Below, piece by piece: positions 49,782-58,651 of a stretch of 64,000 nt of DNA. This stretch comes from Bog-473 sp963736525 (GTDB lineage Bacteria; Actinomycetota; Acidimicrobiia; Acidimicrobiales; RAAP-2): assembly GCA_963736525.1 (NCBI GenBank), contig CAVTPF010000013.1:62001-126000 (forward strand). Direction: 5' to 3'. Both the position numbers and the translations under genes were made by a program. The notes beneath the pieces are model-generated. The model was not told the origin of the DNA and did not search any database. It saw only the letters and a list, made by a program, of their open reading frames with translations. The first letter of the stretch is position 1; every line of letters starts with the position of its first letter.

Positions 49782-50717
49782 ATGGCCCACTCGTTCGAAC
49801 ACATCCCCGTGCTGCGCGACGAGGTGGTCTCGCTGTTTGCCACCGTGCCCTCGGGCGTGGTGGTCGACGCGACGGTGGGTGGCGGCGGTCACTCGGAGGC
49901 ATTGCTGCGGGCGTATCCCGACCTGCGCGTGGTCGGGCTCGACCGCGATGCGCAGGCGCTGGCGGCAGCGCGTCGGCGGTTGGTTTCGTTCGGGGACCGG
50001 GTCACGCTGATCCGGTCCCCGTTCTCGGCGTTGGAAGAGGTGGTGTCGGCCTCCGGTGTGGCACCCCTCTCGGGGGCCCTCTTCGATTTGGGGGTGAGCT
50101 CTCCGCAGCTCGACCAGGCGGCGCGGGGCTTCTCCTTCCGCGAGGACGGCCCGCTCGACATGCGGATGGACCCGACCACGGGGGTCACGGCGGCCGAGCT
50201 CGTGAACGGCCTGCCCGAGGACGCGCTGGCAGCGCTCTTCCGCCAGAACGGAGAGGGTCGGCTGTCCGGGCGCATCGCCCGGGCGGTCGTGAAGGCCCGG
50301 CCTCTGACCTCCACGAGGGAACTGGCCGAGGTCGTCGCCTCGGCGGTGCCGGCCGCGGCCCGCCGCAAGGGCCACCCGGCCCGCCGGGTGTTCCAGGCCC
50401 TGCGGATCGAGGTCAACGATGAGCTGGGGCAACTTGCCATGGCCCTTCCCCCCGCCCTTTCGCAGTTGGCCGTCGGGGGCGTCTGCGCCGTCATCAGCTA
50501 CCACTCGGGCGAAGACCGGTTGACGAAGCAGGTGTTCGCCGACGCGGCATCCGGTGGGTGCGTCTGCCCGCCGGGTCTGCCTTGTGTGTGTGGCGCCGTG
50601 GCCCGGCATCGGCTCGTCTTCCGAGGTGCCCGCAAGGCCACCGACGCCGAAATTGCCGCCAACCCTCGGGCGGAGAGCGCGCGGCTCCGTGCCATCGTCC
50701 GAACGGAGGAGGGCTGA
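49782..50717 (+). CDS. rsmH: 16S rRNA (cytosine1402-N4)-methyltransferase RsmH
   Basis: A 311-residue RsmH (MraW), which N4-methylates C1402 in the ribosomal decoding site. HIPVLRDEVV starts the family, the SAM-binding motif is VVDATVGGGGHSEALL near residue 28, and FDLGVSSPQLDQAARGFSFR near residues 104-123 is the signature. The Cys-rich SGGCVCPPGLPCVCG near residue 266 is a probable zinc knuckle, common in actinobacteria. ATG at 49782 gives the standard start; the frame extends far upstream without homology. The 224-base gap before it holds three ACGACAGA repeats but no gene. Confidence 0.96.
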   Translation: MAHSFEHIPVLRDEVVSLFATVPSGVVVDATVGGGGHSEALLRAYPDLRVVGLDRDAQALAAARRRLVSFGDRVTLIRSPFSALEEVVSASGVAPLSGALFDLGVSSPQLDQAARGFSFREDGPLDMRMDPTTGVTAAELVNGLPEDALAALFRQNGEGRLSGRIARAVVKARPLTSTRELAEVVASAVPAAARRKGHPARRVFQALRIEVNDELGQLAMALPPALSQLAVGGVCAVISYHSGEDRLTKQVFADAASGGCVCPPGLPCVCGAVARHRLVFRGARKATDAEIAANPRAESARLRAIVRTEEG

Positions 50718-51244
50718 TGGCTCCCTCGACTGCGGCTGCGACAGCGGCGCCCGCCCGCCGGCATGCCAACGTGCCGGGCCCGGGGTGGCGCAGGGGCCGG
50801 GGCGCGGGGACACGCACCGCGGCGCCGGATGCCCGACGTGCTCCGCTCCGGCTCGTTCCCGGCCGCACCCGATCGGGCGTCCGAACGGCGCGGACGCCCG
50901 CCAGCCGCGGGCGGCGGTTGAACATCTTGTCGGCATCGATCGTGGTGGCCGCACTGTTGGCTGTGGTCGTCGGGCAGGCGCTTCTCGCCAACGGCCAAGT
51001 GAAGATGTCCGCCCTCCAACAGGAGCTGAGCTTGGAGCAGAGCGCGCACCGGCAGGCCGAGCTCGCCGTCGCTGAGCTCGAGACCCCGTCCCGGATCGTC
51101 GGCGCCGCAGTGGGGCAGCAACAGATGGTGCGGCCTGCCGTGGTGGACCTTCCCTATGTCTCGCTGTCCGTGCCCCTCCCGACCCCGAACGTCACGCCGG
51201 CGCCGGCGCCGGCGCCGGCGACGACCGCGACTTCGACGCCATGA
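50717..51244 (+). CDS. ftsL: FtsL-like cell division protein
   Basis: A 175-residue bitopic membrane protein in the ftsL position, between rsmH and ftsI. A basic N-terminal cytoplasmic tail of about 75 residues is followed by the membrane helix LNILSASIVVAALLAVVVGQ and a short coiled coil, MSALQQELSLEQSAHRQAEL, then a Pro/Ala-rich extracytoplasmic tail. FtsL activates septal synthesis with FtsB/FtsQ; sequence is poorly conserved, so position and topology carry the call. Its ATG overlaps the rsmH stop by one base, and its end overlaps ftsI in an ATGA. Confidence 0.8.
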   Translation: MAPSTAAATAAPARRHANVPGPGWRRGRGAGTRTAAPDARRAPLRLVPGRTRSGVRTARTPASRGRRLNILSASIVVAALLAVVVGQALLANGQVKMSALQQELSLEQSAHRQAELAVAELETPSRIVGAAVGQQQMVRPAVVDLPYVSLSVPLPTPNVTPAPAPAPATTATSTP

Positions 51245-53442
51245 GCATCACGACGCGGCAGCAGCCTCCCCCCGCGCGCGCCGGTTCCGGTCGCAGGGCG
51301 AAGGCGCCGGCGGAGAAGGCCGGTCCTCGACGGCCGCAGAAACGGCCCCAGGAGCCCACGGCCCGCCCGACGCGGTCGTCGGCCAGCACGTCACGGCAGG
51401 CCCGACCGGCACGGCCGGCCCGCCACCCGCGCGGCGGCACCGCACCCACTCGCACCGTGACCTCGACGCCGGCGACGACACCGACGCGCCCACGCCCACG
51501 CCCAGGCCCGCGCCCAGGCCCGCGCCCAGGCCCAGGCCCAGGCCCAGGCCCAGGCCCGCGGCGCCGCCCGCACACGCCGCCCGCCAAGGTGGCGCGTCTG
51601 CCGCTCCGGCCCAGGGCGGCCTGGGCCGGCGGGACCTTCCAGCGCCGGGTCCGGCTCGTGCGGCTCGTCCTGCTCGTCGCCATGATCCTCATCGTCGCGA
51701 GACTGATCGACGTCCAGGTCCTCGATGCCGGTGCGTACGAGCAAGCGGCGCGGGGGGAGTCCGCGATCACCGTCTCGCTGCCCTCGCTGCGAGGCGGGAT
51801 CTACGCGCGTAACGGATCGCCGCTGGCAATGTCGGTGCCGACCGATGACGTCGTGGCCGACGACTTCCAGGTGGCGCATCCCGTCCAGACGGCGCTCGCC
51901 CTCTCGCCTCTGCTGCACGTGCCCGCCACCACGCTGGCCTCGCAGTTGCACGAGCACTCGGGCTACGTGGTGCTGGCCCGCCAGCTCTCCCAGACGACCG
52001 GCCAGAAGATCGCGGCGGACGCCATTCCGGGGGTCACGCTCATCGCCGACTCCAAGCGGGTCGTGCCGAACGGGGACGTCGCGTCACCGGTCATCGGGTT
52101 CACCAATGCGTCCGGCAAGGGGGCCGCCGGCCTGGAATACGGGGACAACCAGCAGCTCGCGGGCACGGCCGGCAAGGAGACGATCATGGAGTCGCCGGCG
52201 GGTGTGGCGCTGCCGCAGTCCCCGGCGACGAACCAGGTGGCGACGACTCCGGGCACCGGCGTGGAGCTCACGCTCGACACGCAGCTCCAGTACGAGTCGG
52301 AGCAATCGCTCGCCAAGGCGATCGAGACGTCGGACGCCGTCAGCGGCACTGCGGTCGTGATGGACGTCAAGACCGGCCAGATCCTCTCGATGGCCAACCT
52401 CGTCGCCACCCACCCGACTCCGCTCGGCGCCGCGCCGACCACCACGCCGCCGGCGTCGTCGCCCAACGGGGTCGTGGCGATCGGGCCGCACGACGCCGTC
52501 GACGAAGCGCCCAGCAACCTCGCCGTCACGCAGCTCTACGAGCCCGGTTCGGTCTTCAAGCTGGTCACCTTCTCCGCCGCACTGCAGGAAGGCCTCATCA
52601 ACCCCAACACCACCTTCTCCGTCCCGGACCAGATAAGTCTCGACGGATCGACCTTCCACGACGCCGAGCCGCACCCGACCGAGACGCTGTCCGCCACCCA
52701 GATCCTGGCGCAGTCCTCCAACATCGGCACATCCGAGATCGCGCAGGGCGTCGGAGAGCAGCGGCTGCTCACCCAAGTGAAGGCGCTGGGCTTCGGGCAG
52801 CCCACGGGGATCGACTTCCCCGGGGAGTCGCCCGGATTGCTGGCCACCGCCGCGCAGTGGGAGCCCACTGACTACGTCTCGTTGCCGATCGGTCAGGTGG
52901 ACGCCGTCAGCGCGCTGCAGGTGCTCGACGCGTACAACGCCGTGGCCAACGGCGGCATCTTCGTGGCTCCGAAGCTCGTGCAGGCGACGGTCAGCCCGAC
53001 GGGCGCCCTGACCCAGACCAGTCCATCGGCCACCCATCAGGTGATTTCGCCGTCGGTCGACTCGGAGCTGACGACCATGCTCCAGCAAGTCGTGAACACC
53101 GGGACGGGTACGAGCGCCGCCGTGCCCGGTTACACCGTGGCCGGGAAGACCGGGACGGCCCAGATCCCCACGCAGGGGCACGACTCCTACGTGACGGGCG
53201 CCTACATGGCGTCCTTCGTCGGGTTCGCCCCGGCCGTCAACCCGACGCTCTCCATGATCGTGGTCCTCGATCGGCCCACGCCCATCTTCGGCGGTACCGT
53301 GGCCGCCCCGGTGTTCTCGCAGATCATGAGCTACGCACTGCACCGCTACGACATCCCCACCACGCCCGGCGCCCAGACCGGCCCCACCACGCCGGGTACG
53401 AACTCCCCGTCCGCGAGCAGTCAGGCCCAGGACATCACGTGA
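51241..53442 (+). CDS. ftsI: Septal peptidoglycan transpeptidase FtsI (PBP2/3)
   Basis: A 733-residue class B penicillin-binding protein cross-linking septal peptidoglycan. The N-terminal 135 residues are a cytoplasmic, Pro/Arg/Gly-rich extension with a PGPRPGPRPG repeat, followed by the membrane anchor LVLLVAMILIVARLIDVQVL. The PBP dimerisation domain follows, then the transpeptidase domain with S437-V-F-K active site, S492-S-N and K636-T-G triads. Normal FtsI proteins are about 600 residues, so the extra length is the N-terminal extension. It is coupled to ftsL by an ATGA overlap. Confidence 0.96.
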   Translation: MSITTRQQPPPARAGSGRRAKAPAEKAGPRRPQKRPQEPTARPTRSSASTSRQARPARPARHPRGGTAPTRTVTSTPATTPTRPRPRPGPRPGPRPGPGPGPGPGPRRRPHTPPAKVARLPLRPRAAWAGGTFQRRVRLVRLVLLVAMILIVARLIDVQVLDAGAYEQAARGESAITVSLPSLRGGIYARNGSPLAMSVPTDDVVADDFQVAHPVQTALALSPLLHVPATTLASQLHEHSGYVVLARQLSQTTGQKIAADAIPGVTLIADSKRVVPNGDVASPVIGFTNASGKGAAGLEYGDNQQLAGTAGKETIMESPAGVALPQSPATNQVATTPGTGVELTLDTQLQYESEQSLAKAIETSDAVSGTAVVMDVKTGQILSMANLVATHPTPLGAAPTTTPPASSPNGVVAIGPHDAVDEAPSNLAVTQLYEPGSVFKLVTFSAALQEGLINPNTTFSVPDQISLDGSTFHDAEPHPTETLSATQILAQSSNIGTSEIAQGVGEQRLLTQVKALGFGQPTGIDFPGESPGLLATAAQWEPTDYVSLPIGQVDAVSALQVLDAYNAVANGGIFVAPKLVQATVSPTGALTQTSPSATHQVISPSVDSELTTMLQQVVNTGTGTSAAVPGYTVAGKTGTAQIPTQGHDSYVTGAYMASFVGFAPAVNPTLSMIVVLDRPTPIFGGTVAAPVFSQIMSYALHRYDIPTTPGAQTGPTTPGTNSPSASSQAQDIT
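51490..51558. repeat. Cccagg-type hexamer repeats in ftsI
   Basis: The sequence is a run of imperfect CCCAGG/CCCGCG hexamers coding for PRPGPRPGPGPG in the FtsI cytoplasmic tail. Being in multiples of six, length changes preserve the frame. Similar tails occur in other actinobacterial FtsI proteins. Confidence 0.8.
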
Positions 53443-53512
53443 ACCACCTCTACACCCCAGTTGCGGGCGTGACGCAGGGGTGTCCGAGGCATGCAACGCT
53501 GTCCGGTCGACC

Positions 53513-55111
53513 ATGCGAACCGTGCCGATGAACCTTCTCTTCGACGACGTCGAGGTGCTCGAGTCGGTGGGAGATCCCTCGGCGGTGGCCGTGGGCGGCA
53601 TCACCCACGACAGCCGGCGCGTCGTGCCCGGCGACCTGTTCTGCTGCGTCCCGGGGCTGGTCAGCGACGGGCACACCCACGCCGGCGAGGCGTTGGAGCG
53701 CGGCGCGGTCGGGCTCGTGTGCGAGCACTTCATCCCCGAGCTGCTCGATCGCCAGGTGGTGCAGACCCGGGTCGCGCCGGGGACGATGCGCCCGGCCATG
53801 GCCCGGCTGGCCTCCGCCTTCTACGGGCACCCGGCCCGCGAATTGCTGATGGTCGGGGTCACGGGCACCAACGGGAAGACGACCGTGACACAGCTGCTGG
53901 GCGATCTCCTCAGCGCCACCGGCCGACCCACCAACGTGATGGGGACCCTCTCGGGCGCCCGGACGACGCCGGAGGCGACGGAGGTCCAGCGGGTCCTGGC
54001 CGGTGTGCGCGACCGGCAGAAGTCCGACGGCGCCCATCACGCGGTCGCCATGGAGGTGTCGAGCCACGCACTCGTGCAGTCACGGGTGGAGGGCATCCAC
54101 TTCGACGTGGCCGTCTTCACCAACCTGAGTCACGACCACCTCGACTACCACGGCACGATGGAGGAGTACTTCGAGGCGAAGGCGAGGTTGTTCACCTCGC
54201 GCCACACGTTGCGCGGCGTGGTGTACGCCGACGACCCCTGGGGCCGGCGCCTGCTGGAACGCTCCCGGATCCCGACGATCGCGGTCCACCACAGCGACGC
54301 CACCGACATCGTGCTCCGCCCGGGCCACACCGAGTTCACCTGGCGCGGCCAGCGCATCACCACGCCGCTGACCGGTGCGGTCAACGTCGACAACACCCTG
54401 CTCGCGGCCGAAGCGGCGCTCGCCCTCGCTGAGGCCGAACTCGGACCCGAGGAGATCGGGCGTGGCCTGGCGCACGTCACGGCGGTGCCAGGGAGGCTCC
54501 AGGTGATCGCCGCGCCGGCGGACCAGGGTCGGGCGTCGGCCGGCCCTGGTCGGGCGACCGCGGGCCGTCCTCCCTTCACGGTGCTGGTCGACTACGCGCA
54601 CACCCCGGCAGGGTTGGAGGTCGTGCTCCGCGAGGCCCGCGCCCTGGTGCCCGGTGCGCGAGTGCTCAGCGTCTTCGGGTGCGGAGGAAACCGGGACCGG
54701 GCCAAACGCCCCGTGATGGGCGCCGTCGCCGAGCACATGAGCGACCTGGCGTTCGTGACGTCGGACAACCCGCGGGACGAGGAACCGGACGACATCATCG
54801 AGGAGATCCTCGGCGGGATCCCCGGTGGCCGCGGCAATCCTCACGTGGTCGTCGAGCCGGACCGTCGGGCGGCGATCAGGGGTGCCCTCCGGGCTGCCGG
54901 TCCCGGTGACGTGGTCGTCATCGCCGGAAAAGGACACGAGACGTACCAGGAGATCGCCGGGAAGCGACTGCCCTTCGACGACGCGGTCGAGGCTCGCCAG
55001 GCGCTGGTGGCCACCTTCGGGTCGGACCCGGGCACGTGGGTGCCCGGCGCGGCACCGGCCGCGGCGCCGGCCGCACCAGGTGGCTCCCGGACCCGACGCC
55101 GGGAGGGCTGA
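53513..55111 (+). CDS. murE: UDP-MurNAc-tripeptide synthetase MurE (meso-DAP type)
   Basis: A 532-residue Mur ligase that adds the third residue to UDP-MurNAc-L-Ala-D-Glu. The ATP loop is MVGVTGTNGKTTVTQLL near residue 113, and the substrate Lys region VSSHAL near residue 180. The specificity motif DNPRDE near residue 418 is the DNPR variant of meso-diaminopimelate-adding enzymes, so the peptidoglycan is DAP-type. The C-terminal Ala/Pro/Arg tail is lineage variable. Start is ATG at 53513 (53528 is possible). The expected next gene, murF, is missing; mraY follows after six bases. Confidence 0.95.
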   Translation: MRTVPMNLLFDDVEVLESVGDPSAVAVGGITHDSRRVVPGDLFCCVPGLVSDGHTHAGEALERGAVGLVCEHFIPELLDRQVVQTRVAPGTMRPAMARLASAFYGHPARELLMVGVTGTNGKTTVTQLLGDLLSATGRPTNVMGTLSGARTTPEATEVQRVLAGVRDRQKSDGAHHAVAMEVSSHALVQSRVEGIHFDVAVFTNLSHDHLDYHGTMEEYFEAKARLFTSRHTLRGVVYADDPWGRRLLERSRIPTIAVHHSDATDIVLRPGHTEFTWRGQRITTPLTGAVNVDNTLLAAEAALALAEAELGPEEIGRGLAHVTAVPGRLQVIAAPADQGRASAGPGRATAGRPPFTVLVDYAHTPAGLEVVLREARALVPGARVLSVFGCGGNRDRAKRPVMGAVAEHMSDLAFVTSDNPRDEEPDDIIEEILGGIPGGRGNPHVVVEPDRRAAIRGALRAAGPGDVVVIAGKGHETYQEIAGKRLPFDDAVEARQALVATFGSDPGTWVPGAAPAAAPAAPGGSRTRRREG

Positions 55112-55117
55112 CGGCAC

Positions 55118-56158
55118 GTGCTCGGGTTGCTCGTCTCGGGAAGCATCGCGCTGTGGATCGCCATCCTCTCGACGCCCTTCCTCATCCGCTACTTCCGCAG
55201 CCGCCAGCTCGGCCAGCACATCAGGGAGGACGGTCCGGCCACCCACAGCGTCAAGGCGGGCACGCCGACCATGGGCGGCATCGCCATCGTGGGCTCGGTC
55301 GTGGCGGGCTACGCGATCGGCCACATCGGCACCGAGATCCGCTTCTCGCGCACGGGGTACCTGGCGATCGGCGCAGTGGTGGCCTTCGGGCTCATCGGCT
55401 ACGTCGACGATTACATCAAGGTGCACAACCGGAGGAGCCTCGGGCTCAACAAGCGCGGGAAGTTCGCGGCGCAGCTGGTCTGCACGCTCGCGTTCGCCGT
55501 GCTCGCGGTGCGGTGGGCGCATACCTCGACGGCGCTCTCCTTCACTCGGTCCGACGTGATCGGCATCAACCTCGGCCAGGTCGGATGGGTGATCTTCGCC
55601 GTGTTCGTCATGGTGGGCTTCTCCAACGCGGTCAACATCACCGACGGCGTCGACGGATTGGCCGCCGGGTCGGGCACGTTCTGCTTCGCGGTGCTGTCGA
55701 TCATGGGCTACTGGATCTTCCGCCACGTCGGCATCTACCACGTGCTCCCCGCGTCGGCGATCGACCTCGCCCTGGTCGCGGTCGCGTTGGCCGGGGCCTG
55801 CATCGGATTCCTGTGGTGGAACGCGGCGCCGGCCAAGATCATCATGGGCGATACGGGCTCGCTGGCCATCGGCGCCGGCCTGGCGGCGTTGTGCCTGTTG
55901 CTGAACCTCGACCTCCTCCTGCTCGTGATCGGCGGCCTCTTCGTCATGGAGACGCTGTCGGTCATCCTGCAGGTCATCAGCTTCCGCGTGTTCCACCGGC
56001 GGATCTTCCGGATGGCGCCGATCCACCACCACTTCGAACTCGGCGGCTGGCCCGAGACGACGGTGATCGTGCGCTTCTGGATCCTCGGCGGCCTCTTCTG
56101 CGCGTTGGGGCTCGGCATCTTCTACGGCGACTTCCTCACGGTGGCGAAGTTCACGTGA
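55118..56158 (+). CDS. mraY: Phospho-N-acetylmuramoyl-pentapeptide transferase MraY
   Basis: A 346-residue integral membrane enzyme with ten hydrophobic segments that links UDP-MurNAc-pentapeptide to undecaprenyl phosphate, forming lipid I. Catalytic and metal residues are in YVDDYIKVHNRRSLGLNKR near residue 93, the signature NITDGVDGLAAGSGT near residue 173, and IMGDTGSLAIGAGLAALCLL near residue 243. HHHFELGGWPET near residue 302 is the conserved C-terminal loop. GTG start at 55118. It is followed by a 97-base gap where murD would be expected. Confidence 0.96.
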   Translation: MLGLLVSGSIALWIAILSTPFLIRYFRSRQLGQHIREDGPATHSVKAGTPTMGGIAIVGSVVAGYAIGHIGTEIRFSRTGYLAIGAVVAFGLIGYVDDYIKVHNRRSLGLNKRGKFAAQLVCTLAFAVLAVRWAHTSTALSFTRSDVIGINLGQVGWVIFAVFVMVGFSNAVNITDGVDGLAAGSGTFCFAVLSIMGYWIFRHVGIYHVLPASAIDLALVAVALAGACIGFLWWNAAPAKIIMGDTGSLAIGAGLAALCLLLNLDLLLLVIGGLFVMETLSVILQVISFRVFHRRIFRMAPIHHHFELGGWPETTVIVRFWILGGLFCALGLGIFYGDFLTVAKFT

Positions 56159-56255
56159 CCCTCCGCCACTTCGGCCGCCCCGTGCGGGAGACTTGTCCGG
56201 TGCATCGGGTGTCGGACCGGGCAGAGAGGCGCGTCCGCGTCCAGGGGGAGGGGCG

Positions 56256-57521
56256 GTGACGCCCGCACGCAGCGACACGGTTGCCGGCCTCCGCATCGGC
56301 GGGCGGCACCTCCCGGTCTCCACCCTGCTTCTCGTCGACGTGGGGCTGTTGTGCGTCATCGGCCTGGTGATGGTCGGCACCGCCTCCTCGGTGATCTCCA
56401 TCGCGACGTACGGCACCCCTTGGGCGATCCTGATCAGGGAGGCCATGTGGATGGCGATCGGTGTGGCGGCGTTGGGATTGGCCGTGCGGGTCGACTACCG
56501 CAAGCTGCGGCGGTTCAGCCCGCTGCTTCTCCTCGTGACCATCGGGCTCCTCTTCGTGGTGCTGGTACCCGGCCTCGGGGTGCATGCGATGGGATCGAGC
56601 CGTTGGGTCGGCTTCGGGCAGTTCCGGCTGCAGCCGTCGGAGCTGATGAAGCTGGCCCTGGCCGTGTTCGCCGCGGACTTCATCACCCGCCGCCTCGACG
56701 AGGACGCCACGGACCGGCGCATCATCGGGCCCCTCATTCTGGTCACCGGCTTCGCCTGCGTCTTGATACTGGCCCAACCCGACATGGGGACCGCGATGGT
56801 CCTCGGGTGCCTCGCCCTCGTCCTGCTGTTCGTGTCGGGTGTACGGCTCGGGCCGGTCATGAAGGTGGTGGCCGCCCTGGCGGGCCTCGCCCTGATCGTG
56901 GCCGTGGCCTCTCCGTACCGCCGGGCCCGGCTCCTGTCCTTCATGGACCCGTCCGCGCACGGCTCGAGCTCGGGGTACCAGGTGCTCCAGTCGCTCATCG
57001 GGCTCGGTTCGGGGCACCTCTTCGGCATGGGCCTCGGGGGCGGACAGGCGCAGTGGGGCTACCTGCCCAACGCGCACACCGACTTCATCTTCTCGGTCAT
57101 CGGCGAAGAGCTGGGCATCGCCGGGGCCCTGCTCGTGCTGGCGCTCCTCTTCGGCTTCATGTGGCTCGGCATTCGGGCGGCGACCCAGTCGCCGGACCGC
57201 TTCGGTGCCCTGCTCGCCGTCGGGCTGGTGGCCTGGGTCGGCTCGGAAACCCTGATCAACGTGGGAGCGGTTGTCGGCGTGCTGCCCGTCACCGGGATCC
57301 CGCTCCCGTTCATCTCCTTCGGCGGCTCGTCCCTCGTGATCACCATGGCGGCCGCCGGCATGCTGGTCAACGTGGCCCGGCAGGGCGAGACTGCCGGCGC
57401 GTTGCGGATCGCCCGGCCGCCACGGGGCGGCCACCGGGGTGCGACCGCAACCCCTCGCCCGGCCCCCGTGACCCGCCCGGCGGCGGCCCGCCGACCGGCG
57501 ACGGCCGCCCGAGGTCGGTGA
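56256..57521 (+). CDS. ftsW: Lipid II polymerase FtsW
   Basis: A 421-residue SEDS protein with ten transmembrane segments, the septal glycosyltransferase that polymerises lipid II with FtsI. Signatures are WVGFGQFRLQPSELMKLALA near residue 118, AQPDMGTAMVLGCLAL near residue 180, GMGLGGGQAQWGYLPNAHTD near residue 250, and GIPLPFISFGGSSL near residue 346. The catalytic Asp is in AHTDFIF. The GTG at 56256 follows AGGGGGAGGGG; a longer frame from 56193 is not needed. The C-terminus is a Pro/Ala/Arg tail. GTGA overlap with murG. Confidence 0.95.
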   Translation: MTPARSDTVAGLRIGGRHLPVSTLLLVDVGLLCVIGLVMVGTASSVISIATYGTPWAILIREAMWMAIGVAALGLAVRVDYRKLRRFSPLLLLVTIGLLFVVLVPGLGVHAMGSSRWVGFGQFRLQPSELMKLALAVFAADFITRRLDEDATDRRIIGPLILVTGFACVLILAQPDMGTAMVLGCLALVLLFVSGVRLGPVMKVVAALAGLALIVAVASPYRRARLLSFMDPSAHGSSSGYQVLQSLIGLGSGHLFGMGLGGGQAQWGYLPNAHTDFIFSVIGEELGIAGALLVLALLFGFMWLGIRAATQSPDRFGALLAVGLVAWVGSETLINVGAVVGVLPVTGIPLPFISFGGSSLVITMAAAGMLVNVARQGETAGALRIARPPRGGHRGATATPRPAPVTRPAAARRPATAARGR

Positions 57522-58651
57522 GCGCCCGGCGCGGCACGGTGATCGCGGGCGGCGGGACGGGTGGCCACATCGTCCCTTCGTTGCAGATCGCACGGGCGCT
57601 CGTCCAGCGCGGCCATGCACCGGAGACGATCGAGCTCTTCGGCTCGCGCCGCGGGCAGGAGGCCGCCACGTGGCCGTCCCTCGAGTTCCCCTACACGCTG
57701 CTGTCGGGGCGGGGGCTCCGCCGCAGCGTGCGGCCCGCTGCGTGGTGGTCCAATGCCGGGGCGGTTCTCGGGCTGCTCTGGGCGTGCGTACGCGCCATCG
57801 GTTCCTTCGCCGCCCGCCGGCCCCGGGTCGTCGTGATCGTCGGGGGCTACGCGAGCTTCCCGGCCGGCCTGGCGGCGGTCCTCACGAGAGTGCCCCTCGT
57901 GTCCATGAACACGGACGCTGTTCCCGGAGCGGTCAACGGCTTGCTGGGCCGCTTCGCCGCGGCCAACGCCGTGGCGTTCGCCGGCACGGACCTGCCGCGT
58001 GCGCACGTGACCGGCACGCCCGTCCGCCCCGAGCTGTCCACCCTGGACAGGACGCCCGGGGGGCGGGCCCGCAGCAGGGACGTGCTCGGGCTCCCGGGCG
58101 ACCACCAGACGGTGGCCGCCGTCGGCGGCTCCCTCGGTGCCCGCCGGATCAACCAGGCGGTGGCGGAGTTGGCGGGACTGTGGGCGGGGTGCGAGGGCCG
58201 CACCGTCTACCACGTCACCGGGCGACGCGACTACGAAGCCTTCGCCGCCGGCCCCGGCGACGCGCCTGAGAGGGCCGGAGGGCTGCGGTATCGCGTCGTG
58301 CCCTTCGAGGACCACATGGCCACGCTCTACAGCGCGGCCGACGTGTGCATCTCGAGGGCAGGAGCCATGACGGTGGCCGAGTTGCTCGTGTCGGGGGTGC
58401 CGGCGATTCTGGTCCCGCTGCCCGGTGCCCCCCGCGATCACCAGACGCGCAACGCCGAGGCCCTCGTCGCGCTGGGGGTCGCCGTGCACGTGCCGGATCC
58501 GGAGTGCGACGGTCGCCGGCTGGCCGAGGAGCTCACCGCGCTCCTCTCCGACCCGGCGCGACTGCGCGCCATGAGCGAGGCCGCCCGCGGCCATGCGCAT
58601 CTCGACGCGGCGACCCGCGTCGCCGAGCTGGTCGACGCCCATGCCCGCTGA
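57518..58651 (+). CDS. murG: Lipid II synthase MurG
   Basis: A 377-residue GT28 glycosyltransferase adding GlcNAc from UDP-GlcNAc to lipid I. The N-terminal GGGTGGHIVPSLQIARAL near residue 10 is the G-loop, AVGGSLGARRINQAV near residue 200 the second, and SRAGAMTVAELL near residue 281 the UDP-binding helix. The third loop region, which reads HEQN in most MurG proteins, is VSMNTDAVPGAVN here, an unusual substitution near residue 128. GTG at 57518 overlaps ftsW by four bases and murC by eleven. Confidence 0.95.
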   Translation: MSARRGTVIAGGGTGGHIVPSLQIARALVQRGHAPETIELFGSRRGQEAATWPSLEFPYTLLSGRGLRRSVRPAAWWSNAGAVLGLLWACVRAIGSFAARRPRVVVIVGGYASFPAGLAAVLTRVPLVSMNTDAVPGAVNGLLGRFAAANAVAFAGTDLPRAHVTGTPVRPELSTLDRTPGGRARSRDVLGLPGDHQTVAAVGGSLGARRINQAVAELAGLWAGCEGRTVYHVTGRRDYEAFAAGPGDAPERAGGLRYRVVPFEDHMATLYSAADVCISRAGAMTVAELLVSGVPAILVPLPGAPRDHQTRNAEALVALGVAVHVPDPECDGRRLAEELTALLSDPARLRAMSEAARGHAHLDAATRVAELVDAHAR

